Of a stretch of DNA of 64,000 nt, positions 47,049 through 60,050 are shown piece by piece (position 1 is the first letter of the stretch; every line of letters begins with the position of its first letter). The position numbers were made by a program, and so were the translations under genes. Under the pieces are notes generated by a model. It saw only the letters and a program-made list of their open reading frames with translations, ran no database searches and was not told where the DNA came from. The stretch is from Rhabditophanes sp. KR3021 (taxonomy: Eukaryota; Nematoda; Chromadorea; Rhabditida; Alloionematidae), in assembly GCA_963281155.1 (NCBI GenBank), contig CAUJLY010000003.1, positions 7,192,001 through 7,256,000 of the forward strand, given 5' to 3'.

Positions 47049-47262
47049 ATTTTCCTTGCTACCATAATTATTTGTATAATACATTTTTTAAATAAAATTA
47101 CACTTTATCATGTGATGCCACAATCCATTACTTATGTACATTTTATATCAAAGTAGATTCTTTCACATTTTTATTTTACTTCAAATTATGAAGAGGGAAT
47201 TGATGGTTGGAATAAATAGAACAAGCCAATTAAATAAGTTTATTTAAATAAAAGCAAAACTA

Positions 47263-50200
47263 TTAAAAGTAATTTTTGTTTTTGAGAGATTTTTCAGCGG
47301 ATCTGTATTTTTTAATCCACTCCTTGTCAACAATGGCCCGTCCTTTGACGGTTCTTTCGCATTCAATGCACTTGTGAAAGGCTTCGTTTTGGTTTGTTGA
47401 GAACAGTTGGTTGTATTTTTGGATGTCTTCAGGGACGGCATTACCAATAAGGAATAAAGAGTTACGTACTGCGTCCCAGTTGGTTCTATTTTCAAAAGCA
47501 TTCGCATTTGAAAGAGGTGCTTTTTGTTCTCCGATATTCATGGATCCCGTTCCAGGTGGTAGGGATGTTTTTTTGAGGAAGGAGATATTTTTCAAGATAA
47601 TCTTAATGTAAAAATGACCGTCAATCATAATAACTTCTCCTAACTTCACTATCTTTCCAAGTTGGGTGTCTTCTAATTTTTGGCATTCTTTACAAGCAAT
47701 ATCCATAACTATTGTCATGATTGGACCCTTTGTCCCGACTCTCTTATCATTGTAGTAGACTTTTTGGTGAATGGTCGGATCCAACGAAATAACGATATCT
47801 CCAAGAAATCTCAAATTCATACTATCGGTAAACTTGGTCTTACAATTGACGCAATGCAACCCAAAGTCATTTCTTTGTAAACTTTTCTTATTCTGCACAA
47901 GCATTCTCATCTTTTCCTCACTGTGCTTCTCCATTTCTTTTCGTTTTTCTTCCAATTCTTTTTTAAATGTCCCAATACCCATGCCATGCATTGCAAACGA
48001 AACATCTTTCATCAACTTTTCTTTTTGCAAATTCAAGATTTCATTTTGGGAGGCCATTTCCGAGATGGTAAGTAGGATGGACCGAGAAGCTTCGGCCCTG
48101 GCACGGCCTCTTCTTTGGATCAAAGTTCTTTCATTTCCCAATGTATTGTACTTGATGATTAAATTACACTTAGCAATGTCGAGACCTTCTTCAGCAATCG
48201 AGGTAGCAAACAGGATGTTGACTTCACCCCCATGGAAACCTTTTAAAATCTCTTCCTGCTCTCTTTGACTTTGTCGTCCAAATTTACCTTTCCCAGATGC
48301 AATCAAGTAGTTTGGCTTGATGTTGAGGTTGGGAAGTTTGGTGGCTATTTGAGTAAAGTAGTTACTTAGTTCTGTTGCGATGAATCTCATGGAGCAGAAG
48401 ATGAGGATGCGGGAGTGGGGGTTTGTGAGTAATTGGTCCTTGCATAATGTGATCAATCTGACGCATATTTCAGGGATCTTTGGAGGTGGCTTTTTGATTT
48501 CAGCACAATTACCGTAAACTCCTTGGATGTAGTGCTTGATTGTGGTGGTTAGTTGTTCACTTTTTTGAACGATCAAAGGATTAAGGGAACTATTGGTAAG
48601 AGTGCCGTTAAATTGACTGATATGAGCTTCCATGAAGTGAATGACTGAAGCCAAAGGAACAATAGCAGCCAACTCCCATAAGTACGAATAGAAATGGAGG
48701 CTTTTGACGATATTTGCAATGCATGCATTCAGATTAACATCGCTAACTGAACCTTGATAAGCTGATAGTTTGGAAAGTTGGGGGATGAATTTAGTATCCA
48801 TCACACCGGGAATTCGGTGTTCCAGGCAGTGTTCAAGTAATGGTTGGTCTCCTTGGTTCTTTAAAGCGGCAAGTAAATGTTTGCACGTTTCGTCAATAAA
48901 AGTTGAGATTAGGGACTTTTTGGCACGAATACTGATGATATCATCGACTGGCGGTTTCAAATGAGCCAACAAGGACCCACGGTTCTTGTAGACGGCATCA
49001 AGGCAATCAGCACTCAAGTTGACAGCCATTTCCATAAAGTAGTCGCGGCATTTGTCTGAATCAAGATTTCGGGCAGTTCCGATAGATGCAGTCAATCCAA
49101 TCACTTGAGGCCTCTGGTCCAATTGTGTGATCTTGGTGTAGGAGTTCATGATATTCTTGTAAGGGTGGTGCGAGTTACAATGATGGCATTCGTCAAAAAT
49201 AATCAAAGTCAGGTCTGAAAAGTAAACACGCTCACCTTCATTTTTATCACGCAACATGTTGATGAACAGTTGAGGGGTAGTGACGACAACATCATGAGCA
49301 AGAAATTTCTTCAAATTACTGGCCTCATTTTGCTGCTTGAGCAAGTTGGTGACGGTGTACTTGTCGCCGAGATGAGCTCTGATTGATCTAGTTTGTTGAA
49401 GGACCAGAGGAGTGGTGGGAGCAACAAACATACACCGAAAGTTTGTGGTCTTGTGTGCAAGAGATCCATTTTGTTGGTGGGGCGGAGGTCTTAAATGTAC
49501 ACGTTCATCCATATGCTCCCGCATGATATGAATTGCGCACATCGTTTTACCACACCCGGTAGGTGCCATGATGATCGAGTTTTTGCCTCTCAGCCCATTC
49601 TGGATTAATTCAACTTGATATTCTCTTAAATCATAATCAGAGGCCTTTTCATCTTTTGGAGGTAGGGCTTCGGGAAAGTAATCGTAGTAGTCTTGTTGAT
49701 TCCTAAAGTCTTTAAGAATAGGCTTGACCTTGTCATCAACATCATACGTAAATAGCAATTCCTCCAACTTAGCATCATCCTCCTCCTGCTCTCTTGTCAA
49801 CTTTGCGGTGAAAGCTGGATCCAAAATGAGAGAGGCCGGAAGTAAAGCCTCAAAAGAATGGAGCATTCGCAAAAAATCAAACCACCACTCTTCAGCTGAC
49901 AAGTCTGACTCCACATCGCAATACATCAACTGCCTAATCAAACAACGATTCCTGTTGGCAACGTCTCCTGGCCGAATTAATCTGACTTGAGACATGGCCG
50001 AGATGAGGTCTTTGTATTTAGGCTCATTGAAAGTAGTGTACCATTCGATCGTCTTGGTCGGGTTCATGTAAACAATAAGATACTCCAACACATTCATCTG
50101 ATAATTTAATTTCATTGATTTAAAAAAGTGCCCGAAGTAGACTTTTGATCGGTCAGTCATTCCACCCAAAAAGTAAAAACTCTCGTCTTTATCTAAAAAA

Positions 50201-50473
50201 ATAACTCTTTGCTATTAGTAAAGTAAAGTTACCTGGTATGTCGTTTATGGCTTGGTCAAAGTAACTCTTCCAATTAGTCAACCCCCATTCATAAAAGTAC
50301 TCGGCAAAAGTGTGATATAATTGTTTGTTTAGAATAAACTCACTTGAAAATACCTCCCATTGATTAGCTTCCTTAAGCATTTCCATCAAATAAACCTCAT
50401 CTTCTTCGATTGCTTTCAGGAAGTAGGTCCGCCAAAATTCAATCCAAGACCGATGGTATGGTTCGAATGGCAT
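47263..50473 (-). CDS. Dicer-related / RIG-I-like helicase (DRH family)
   Basis: Two exons, 50473-50233 and 50192-47263 (40-nt intron, phase 1), encode 1,056 residues. The helicase core shows motif I MAPTGCGKT (~289-297), motif II DECHH (~414-418), LTASIG, and motifs V and VI (ATSIAEEGLDIAKCN, QRRGRARAE). The C-terminal zinc-binding domain shows HCVNC and CKECQ pairs (~858 and ~911), as in RIG-I regulatory domains. Length and order fit nematode DRH-1/DRH-3. In C. elegans DRH-1 works with Dicer in antiviral RNAi and virus sensing, and DRH-3 in endogenous 22G small RNAs; I cannot tell which this is. The N-terminal ~250 residues are helical and possibly CARD-like, which is inference. A poly(A) signal is at 47239-47244. 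It lies ~510 bp downstream of the S7 gene on the same strand. Confidence 0.88.
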
Positions 50474-50981
50474 GATTGTCTCAAATGAAATGTGTTTTGT
50501 TCAAAGGATGGCTGGCCTTAAAATGGATACAGAGTACAGTTGTGGAGTAACGCTTTTCGGGTATTATTTTAAATTTAGCGGTGTATCGTATGTACTAGCT
50601 TTATATTGTAGTTTCATCAATAAATGAATGTTTGCTGAGGGCAAGATAATCGACATTTCTTACCCAGATTTGCTGATTTATTAAGACTGTCTCTCGGTTG
50701 CCAGCAAAACCATATTCAGCTTTGTGAAGTTGGGTAGAGTGATAGATAAGTTTAGGTTGAGGTGGTGTGACTTTGAAAACATATTTTAAGATAAATTGTG
50801 TGAGTTAGAAACAACTTTTAACATAAATTAACATTTAAGAATACGGAAGAAGATTAAGTTAACTTGATTTAACTGTTTCTTTTTGGTATCAAAGAAGCGT
50901 CATAAATGTTCAATAAAACAAATCAAAGCAACAAAATTTTATTCTTTATAACAAGGAAACACACAATTCCGTAACAAAAAT

Positions 50982-51601
50982 TTATAGAAGTGGAGTTTGG
51001 AACTCGAAGACGGCATCTTTTCCGGTAAGGGCCTTGTAGACGGAGGTGAAGGTTTCGATCTTGTATCCGATTGTGTTTTCTTGAGCCTTGTCGAGATGAA
51101 CTTTCATGAGTTTCTTTCCGTCGAGCTTGACGCGGATACGTTTTCCGACAACTTCAGCTGGGTAAACCATGTCGTTGAGGATGGCCTCGTGGACGGTGGT
51201 CAAGGTGCGGGATCTGGTACGTACTTGCTTGGTGGGCTTGTGTTTCTTTCCTCTTTGTGGTTTGGCTAAGATACGTCTCTGTAAAAATTTAATTTACTCT
51301 ACCACATTCCACACCAACTTACCTTGGCAATGAAGACAACATGGGTACCTCCGAATTTCTTTTCCAAGTTGCGAGCAACTTCGATTTGGATCTTTTGGAA
51401 TTGCTTAAGTTGGGGAACTGGAACATAGATGATGATGCATTTCTTTCCAACAAACTCGATTTCCTTAGCTCCGACAATGTAAAGTTCGGTGATGCTTTTT
51501 TCGGTGGCTTCGAGTTCCTTGAGGGCAAGAGCGACAGTCTTTTCTATTTCGTCAACTGGACTTCCGTCAGACTTGATAATTTTTGTGAGTTCGGCAACCA
51601 T
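50982..51601 (-). CDS. rps-7: 40S ribosomal protein S7 (eS7)
   Basis: Exons 51601-51323 and 51278-50982 (44-nt intron, phase 0) encode 191 residues, close to the usual 190-194. Recognisable segments are [46 protein letters not shown] and [19 protein letters not shown]. The protein is part of the small ribosomal subunit and is needed for 18S rRNA processing. Its codon use is visibly more GC-rich at third positions than its neighbours, as expected for a highly expressed gene. A poly(A) signal is at 50938-50943. Confidence 0.97.
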
Positions 51602-52893
51602 TATTGTATTTTAATCCCAACTTATCTAAAAGCAAGCCATATTAATGAGGATCCTCAACACACAAACATCTATATAAGTATGGGGAAGAAATAAGTTGGG
51701 GGTAATAAAATGACAGCAACAAAACCACTTCTAGGACTCAAAAAATATGGGAAATGCAATAAATACGTATACAATAATTTTAAATATTTATATTTAGGAT
51801 AAAAATTATATTTAGCGCCGTCCAAAAGGCAGCAAACGTGTAATAATGGGCCGTTTGGTACAGTAAAAAATTGAGTTGCCTGACTAGTCGTGGCGAGAGA
51901 CAGATGGTGGGTGCATATTACCAAGGCCGCTGACACATTTGAATTTGAGTAGGGCGTGTAATATGATGTGCAGTATTGAGATCAAGTCAATATAGACAAA
52001 TAAATCAGAACATAATCAAATATTTTTGATCGCTGTAAAGTTTGTAAGATTTTATTGTGGAAAGTCGTACAAATTAACACTTTCTTGGTGATGTCAAGCA
52101 ACTCAAAATTGGGTATACAACTACTACGTTCAATTTTCAATAAAAAAAGCAATAATCAAAAGTAAATACACAGACCTATCAAGTTAAACATTGGAGCAGC
52201 TTTTTCGTAAAAACAAGTCGCAACAAAGTATCCGTTTCAAATAAAACATTCTTGATGTAATGGTCTCCTTAAATTGTTTTGTTTAAAGTAGCAATTGTGT
52301 CGCCTGCAATTATCAAATAAATTGGATACTTCTTTAGTTTACCGCTTAATATGTAAAATTACCCTATTCATTATAGAGAAACATTTGACTTTGTGAAACA
52401 GAAAAGGGATAGTTTTAAGGATTTTAAAGCACTATTCCTCGTCTATTTGCTTGATTTGTATATAATAATGGGTAATTTTGTGAGAATTGGAAGATACAAT
52501 ATGTGTTTAAATTGATTTTATTCAATTAACTATTATAAAAGAGTAGAAAACAAAATTCATTTTATTCAATTAACTATTATAAAGAAAAGTAAAAAACAAA
52601 ATTTACATTATTTATTAAAACAAAAAGGTCTTTCCTGAACCTTTTGAGTTCAAGTATCTATTAAACGAAAAAACATAATAATTAATATTCAGTAAGTCAA
52701 AAAAGGTGACTCTCTTTAGTAGTGAATTTTTTACAAGTTTCTCGTCCTAAGGCAATCGTGATTGATTAAACAATCAAAGAATGTAAATATATAGTATGTG
52801 ATTTGTTTTGTTGATAAAAATATTTGTAGGAGTAATTGAAACTGGCATGGCCGCTCTTTGATATGTTTATTAAGTTTTTCTTTGATTTCGCCT
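51602..52893. other. Upstream region of rps-7 and 3' flank of the KH gene
   Basis: About 51800-51980 is less AT-rich than the rest and likely holds the S7 promoter. The KH-gene poly(A) signal is at 52866-52871. A short tandem repeat is listed separately. No further gene is seen. Confidence 0.5.
52515..52601. repeat. Two-copy 44-bp tandem repeat
   Basis: Copies at 52515-52558 and 52559-52601 share TTTTATTCAATTAACTATTA and a later AAAACAAAATT, with small differences between them. It is non-coding and AT-rich. Confidence 0.75.
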
Positions 52894-55800
52894 TTAATAG
52901 GGTGTATATTTTTTTTTGATAGCACCCCCATAATTTGTTCCTGGACTAGCTTTTCTTTTTTGTTGAGTTTCAGGAGTAGGGAGAGTGGTTTGGCGAGGTG
53001 TGCCATACATATTATTTAGAACGTAATTAGCATAAGCTTCATTTGCATTCCCTAACCCCGCTCCTTGCCCACTCTTTTCATCATATCCACCCGAACCACA
53101 ACTCGCCCCTAACATCCCTCCATTTGCATACAATAAGGGTCCTGCCATGGCTTGTTGCAAGTAATAAGCCTGATTAGGATCCATGACTGCTTGACTCGAC
53201 GCAACACTAACATTAACTGAACTAGCTTGCGAAGTGGCTGCTTGGTGGTGGTGTTGAAGTGAAACTAATCCTGCTTGTTGATTTTGAAGTGCAATTATCG
53301 CAGACATATCTAAAATTGATTAAAAATCATCATTTAACAAAAATAAATGTGACCAACAAATAAATCCATTTTTTAAAGGTAAACAAAAAAGATTAAAAAG
53401 TACAGTGTAAAATGAAAACATTCAAAATCCATACCTGGTGAAGTTTGAGGGAATCTGGGAGCACCATAGGAATGCAATCTGGAGAGCTGAAATTAAGCAC
53501 AATAGGTAAGAGTTTGTTTTATTTGTTGTTGTTTTTTGATTTAGTTATATGTTGTTAAGTTATATATTTTTGAGGGTAATTAAGTTGATGTATGGACACG
53601 AGAGAAGAAATTGGTGGTGTGGTGAGGTCGTGACAACTATTTCATTTAGACATTTTTGTTTTGCCTTTGATGTCAAAGACGAAATAATGTAATTATTGAG
53701 AAGTCTTTTTTATTTGTTTTGACATATCATCACTTTGATGGAACTTAGCATCCCCTAATTAGGAAAGAAGTTGTCAATTAGAAGACAAAAAAGATTTGTG
53801 CAAAAGGAAAGGGGGGAAATTAAGTGTTGGTTGTGGCAACTTTTGGTTGAAGGGCATTAAGTTGTCAAAAAGCTAATAGGTATTCGAAGAGACAAACAAT
53901 AATTTTTGACAAGTCAAACGAACCTCTGTTGAATTAAACATTTGTCCTAATAAATGAGGTGGTAATTGACCACCACCCAAAAAAGGATTCATCTGCCCAC
54001 CCTGCAACAAATTCAAACCTTGCTGCATATAGGAAGAAGCTACGTTGTTTTGCTGAGCTGCTTGAACTGCTGCTTGTTGAGCTACTATGGCTGGATTACA
54101 AGAAGGTCGTGGTTTGTACATGATGGTTGGGCCGCGTGGAGGTGCATCTAAGAGGATTTTGCAAACTTCTTGCATGCACAAGACGATCGCTGAAGCGTGG
54201 CCAGATATTGTGACTGCACGCTCAGAAGCATTAGGCAACATCTCACTGGCTACTTGAATTGATGCACCTGTCTTGTCGCGGATTTCTTTGATTTTGGAAC
54301 CTCCTTTGCCGATGATAGATCCACATTGAGTTGCGGGGACTATCAAACGTAATGTAATGGGTGGAACGGCTGTTGTAGCTGATTCTGATCTTTGTTTTAA
54401 GTCGTCTTCAAATTTTTCGCAGATCATCGAAAAAGCTTTGTCGATTGTTGTTTCATTACCAGTAATAGTAACAATTCGTTCCTGACTACTGCCATCAGAA
54501 ATATTTATTTTAGCCTGTGATTTGTCTCTCAGCATCTTCACCTGATCTCCATTCTTCCCAATAATACTACCGACCTCTTTAGATTGCATCAAAAGTCTAA
54601 CCGTAAGCAACACCGAAATCCTAGGTGTACACCCATTCTCCCCAAAAGGAACTGTGGTGGTAGTGACGACGTCAGGTGTTCTGTTACTCCCAGAACCAGA
54701 TGATCCATTAGCATCCATGTCTAATAATAAATTGGTCTGAGTAGAGGATTCTTTATCTCTGCAAAACAATTAATTATATCAAAATTAAACTTTGCCATAC
54801 AAAGAAGTCGAATGTGTATAAAAAAATTTATCCCAAATAATAATAATCATCTTTAGTAGTGTGGTAAGCCCTAAGATATATACTTTAAAATTACCCCCAT
54901 AATGCCTTATCGCAAAGGCTTTCTAAACAAAAGAGTTATCTATAGTATAGTGTTTAAATATGTCTATATTTTGGCAATATATGGATATATATATTTATAT
55001 GCCATCATATCTTCTTGTGTTATGTACTTCTTAAGAAGTATGTTATGTCCGTTGTTGTTATGTGGTGGTAAGTTAAGTTTTGGGGAGAAAGAAGTTTGGT
55101 AAATATAGATGAATTAATATGATTAAGGTAAGAAAGAGATAAGGTTTTGGTGTTTGTAAATGATTATTAAGAAAAGATAGTATGAGGAGGCGATGAAATG
55201 TATGTTGAACAGAAGTAATAATTCAAAAATAAGAAAGTATATGAAAAGTAAAAATAGGCAAGAAGAGGATGGGGTGGTAATGTCGCTGCGTGGTTTGTCT
55301 TTGAGCAAAGGAATAGTAAGCTAATGGTTGGTGACAAGTTTGGCCATACAAAATGTAATTAATAGTGAAAGGAATGGGGAAACTTTTTTGTTGTTGTTGG
55401 AGGTAAAAAGAAGGGAATGGGCAAAAGTTTGAGTCACTTTTAATTAAAATGTCTTTTTGGGTAGATGAGTCATTTAAGTTGAAAATGAAGTAATTTTAGG
55501 CTAAAGGCAATCGTCTATTCATTTAAGAGAAGTCTATTAAAACCTCAAACATTAATTAGTGTTAAATGTAATGCCTAAAATGGGTTGTAAAGTTGTTGTC
55601 TTTACCCACAAAAAGAATGGGATATCTTTTGACTGGGTAGTGGTTTTGTTTTTTGATATTTGCTATCACGCAAATGACAAAGAGGCCGGAAGTTTTATTT
55701 GCTTTGATCGTAAAAGTGTTCCCTCAAACCAAAATTTAATTGACATATTCGTGAGGATGTGTCAAGTCATGATGAGTTCATTAAATCAAATATTAACGGA

Positions 55801-58800
55801 TCAAACAAATCCTTTATCACTCATTTAATTGACAGTCTTTTAAGTTACCATAAATACTTTTATAGGCTGTGCGGTTATAAAGAAAAGAGTGTTAGCTGGT
55901 AACTTTTGGTAGCGTCTTCTACTTTAGCATACTTTTTTGATGAGCTAAACCAGTGATGTGGTTTTAAAAGAGATAAAGCTTGGCCTGAAACAAAGTGCGG
56001 CGGAATGAACATTTTAGGGTAAAAGTATAAATAAATATAAAAAGTGTAAATAAGTATAAAAAGTATAAATGAGTCAATGTTCAAGTGTACCATACATTGT
56101 TTATCTACTACAAAAAAAGTAGACATTCTAAAAAAACCAAAACTATTTCTCTTTCTATTTTAAATTAAGCAATTAATATTAAATGTTGTAAGTGCAAAAT
56201 AAGGGTGGATAAAAATATGTTTGATGCCAAAACGTCACCCACCAAATCTCAGCTTACTACTTTTGGTCATTTTTGATTGGCCATCTAAGTTGAAGAGATT
56301 TAAAATAATTATAGAAATGTGTGCATATTAAAATAAATATAGACAAATGGAGATATGACCTTATAAATTATTTAGGAAATATTATTGTAGGAGTTTGGAA
56401 TAAGGTATGAGTCCTGCAACGACTATAGTTCCGCATTTATCTTAATACATATATATTTCTATAGCTTTTAGGAATTATTAATTTTGAAGGTTGGAGCTTC
56501 GATCGGAATATAGTATGTTTAATGAAAAATAAATATTAAGGTAAGAATTAAAGTAAGGAAGGAGATATGAGTGAAATTAATCAGTAAAGGGGGATCAAAT
56601 AATTTGGTGGATTGCAAAAGAGTCAACGGTAGAAGAATCATCTTTCATTGACGTGTTTTGTGGTAGTCGACAGGCTCAACCTTTTGTGCAAGATTGAGGG
56701 GGATTTTGTTGTATGAATATTTATTAGTGTGTTTGGTAGTAGTGGCGGTGGGTAACCGAAGCGCAAGGCTTGTCTCCTTCGATAAGGGTAAATATTTGAT
56801 TAGTGAGATGATGGTTTGTCCTGAGCCTGGAGAGACAAAACTCACTCGTATAAAATGTTTTTGTGATGGTATGGCGGTTTTGTTGTCACTTAGGTGTACG
56901 TTTGTAAAGTAAAAGCATATCCTGATCAAGTTTTACCTAGATTCAAACGATATCATCTGCTAATTTTTGGGTAGTCCCGGAAACACTAAATGATTCAATT
57001 AAACACCAAGCCCTCATCAACCAAACTATTGGTAAAGAAAAAGGAAATTAAATTTAAAGAAAGACCCAACCTATGTGTGGCACACAATGCATTATTAGTA
57101 CAATTAATCACAAATGTAATATTTGGGGAAAATATATCAAAAATGCATATAATGAAAAGACGAATGAATAAGTATATCGTGTCATTTTGTATATTCTCAT
57201 TCAATCAAACGTATCAATTTTTTTAAAATAAAGGGCCGGTAAAAAAAGGGTATGCGAACATAGTTATATGCATTACTAATAAAAAATAGTTTGCAAATAA
57301 CTATGATTATGGGTTAGAAAAAGCTTTTAATAAGAATAGTGATGGTTAAAGAAGATTTATCTTATCAGTTTTTATTTTTTTACCATGCCTGACCTAAATT
57401 GATAAGGATTTTTGGGTATAAGTGAAAGGAGACCTCATATTATGTTGCTTTATGTTTTGAAAATATAATAAAACTATAAGTATCGTATTTATTTTGATTT
57501 GGACTAGTGAATGATAAAGTTTTAATATAGTTTCGGTATAAAATAGATAAATATGTTTGTAAAGTGTATTTCTTTACTCTAATGTCTTAACTCTTTCCTT
57601 TGAACAGTTATAAAATATGTATGCTAATGTATTAAAAAGTATGTAGAAGAAGAAGTTTAGTTGTGGGTATAGGTCGTCTTGAGTAAATATGGAATCGGAT
57701 AGGTTGTTTGAGAAAACTTTGAAATGTCAAATCGAAAGATGATGTTGAGGTTTCTTTTCAGTAAAGATCAATGTTTTTTGGATATTTTGTGATATTGAAT
57801 TAAGTTGAAACAATTATAATGCGGACATCCAAGTCTTTTGTAAAGGCAAAAATAAAGTTCAAATACAACTTAGATAAATGAATGAGTCATTTACTTCAAA
57901 AGCACCTGTGCCTACACAATTGATATTTAGCAAGAACTCTGCTAAGCTTCTTAACTAAAAAATGAGCAAACAAAAAAACAACCAATCATATGTTTTAACA
58001 ACACTTGAAATGTTATTAAAAAAGTATATATCTATCAATCAACGACAACACATAAACTTATCTTCATGACAATTAACGAATCTTTTAAAAGGGATATTTA
58101 GCTTTTGTTTAATGAAACTACTACCAGATTATTGTGTCTTCTGTACCATTAATGCGAGTGATAATAATTGCACAGAAATCAAATGCATTGAAACAAAATA
58201 GTTGTCCGTTCACTTAATAAATAAATATATTATTTGCACAGAGCCGTTACTTTATGGACGAGTAATAAAGATTAATAATAAATTGTGTTACATCAAAATT
58301 TAATTGAATATAATTAAAGATGTACATATAGACATTTTTTGATTTAAGCTAAATGTATATAATAAAAAAATGAACTAAAAGTAGTAGTTAAGATAAGAAT
58401 TTGATATGAAACGGATAATGGTATGGTAAAAGGAAATGTTGGCATGATAGCAGTAAAGATGAAATGATATAAAATATGCATACTTGTGTGTTCTAAAACA
58501 ATAATGCTAACTAAATAAAAATTTGTATAATGACAAAAATATTTATTTCATAAATTGGATTCGAAAGTAATATTTTTGAGTGATCGAATTTCCAGTTGAG
58601 AAGAGGTTAAAAAATGCAATCAGGTATGTTTTATTAAAATGCACCTATATTTTATATATCATTTTTTTGATAAATGTGTGTATATGTAAGAAAGTGGTGA
58701 TTAAATATTTAAAACAAAAAGAAGATGGACAAAAGGCGGTTAAGGTTGGTTTAAAAAGAAGAGACAGATTGGGTGGCATAAAATTTGTATATTGTGGTGA

Positions 58801-60050
58801 AAGTGTTTGTTTGCAATTTGAAATCAAAGTAGAATGTTGGAAATTTGATCCTTTTAGGGTAAATTAGAAGTAAAAAATAGAGGAATGGGAATTTTGGAAG
58901 GATTGAATTTGGTTGTAAAGAATGTATATGGAATCCTTTTATTAAAGTTGATTCTTATAAGTTTGTAAATATCAAATCAAAAGTACATGAGGTTAATCTG
59001 AAAATGTTATACTTGAAATGTCAATGAGTATTAATTGTGGTTAAAGGACAACAATGCGCAACTTTATATCTTCGCTACTATTGAATTACCATTTTAAATT
59101 AACTTGTTAAAGTGAAACTAAAGTTATAATTCAATTATCAATAAGTATGAGTTATAATAAAATTATACAATAAGTATGAGTAATAATAAAAGTATGGTTA
59201 GGATGACATGGTTTTTAATTAAAGATAGTTAATGGCAGTTGATGAATATTATTTAAAATTCTATTTTTTGGAAACCCTCTGAGAATTGTGGAACGATTGA
59301 AGAAAACTAAATGAAAAGGTAGAATATCAGAATTGAGAATTTTCGTGCGAATTAAACGAACCAACTAATCCCTATTAACTAGCAACCATTCTTAACTATC
59401 TCTTTCATCATAACAAGCAAAAAGTTTTGTAATAAACAATCAGTCTTCGCAATCTACAAATAAATCGAGTAAAAGTTTAGAGAACATTTTAATTATAAAA
59501 TACATCAACTCAAACGAAGAATATGTTAATTAGAAATAAAGTCTTTAGCTTGTCTTTTAAAATTACTTTTCATTTACCATCAAACCAATTTCCTCCCTCC
59601 TTTTGGCAAATTAAAAAAGTGGTGGGTATGACAAGTTGACAAAAAAAATATTATCATCATAAGGCATGGACACATCATTTTACTCAAATAAAATTATCAA
59701 AAAAATTATTTTTAGATAAATGGCACCACATCATGTCTTTTGAAGACGAAAAATTAAACAAAAGAAAGCTGATGATAAGATTGTGGTGTGTATGTTTGTA
59801 TTATTTATTTGGTTTGGGCAAAAGAATTATAATAAAGTTGTTGTTTTGGGTAAAAAATGATGCTTGTTTGGGTATTTAATTAAGATTCAACAAACAATAC
59901 AAAATAACAAAAGAAAAGGCTCATATTTATAGTTTTGAGTTTAACTTACAATTCCATTCCAAAATAAGCCATTGCTGCTTGATCATAGTTAATTTCATAG
60001 TATGTATTGATGCCACCATAAAGCATCCTCTCCACCGAATCTATATCCAT
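52894..60050 (-). CDS. KH-domain RNA-binding protein, PCBP/hnRNP E type
   Basis: Exons 60050-59950, 54758-53924, 53486-53435 and 53309-52894 encode 467 residues; all phases agree. The first exon (MDIDSVERMLYGGINTYYE) is 5.2 kb from the next; it is joined because it ends in phase 2 at GTAAGT and the next exon needs one base. KH1 has LLMQSKEVGSIIGKNGDQV (GKNG ~101-104) and KH2 has IVPATQCGSIIGKGGSKI (GKGG ~184-187). These match poly(C)-binding proteins, which control splicing, stability and translation of mRNAs. The usual third KH domain is absent; instead there is a Gln/Ala/Gly-rich tail ending in RKASP and KKKYTPY, a likely nuclear signal. C. elegans pes-4 is the likely counterpart. A poly(A) signal is at 52866. 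Confidence 0.85.
54759..59949 (-). other. 5.2 kb first intron of the KH gene
   Basis: This is AT-rich, with no convincing nested gene. The one stretch that stands out is 56640-56910, which is less AT-rich and open in one frame on each strand, but without a proper start codon or a consistent pair of splice sites. Small degenerate repeats of ATAAAAAGTRTAAATAA type lie near 56020-56070, and two copies of AATAAGTATGAGT near 59141-59185. Confidence 0.6.

Noticed and set aside
54719..54769. Start of the KH protein at 54769 or at the Met codon at 54718
   Set aside because: The stretch above 54758 is a splice acceptor (TTGTTTTGCAG), and the frame is open through to a well-phased upstream exon at 59950-60050.
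55559..55828. 89-codon plus-strand open frame in the KH-gene intron
   Set aside because: No splice sites, no recognisable domain and AT-rich composition; expected by chance in this length.
58580..58867. 95-codon plus-strand open frame
   Set aside because: Low-complexity composition, overlapping open frame on the other strand, no start context or domain.
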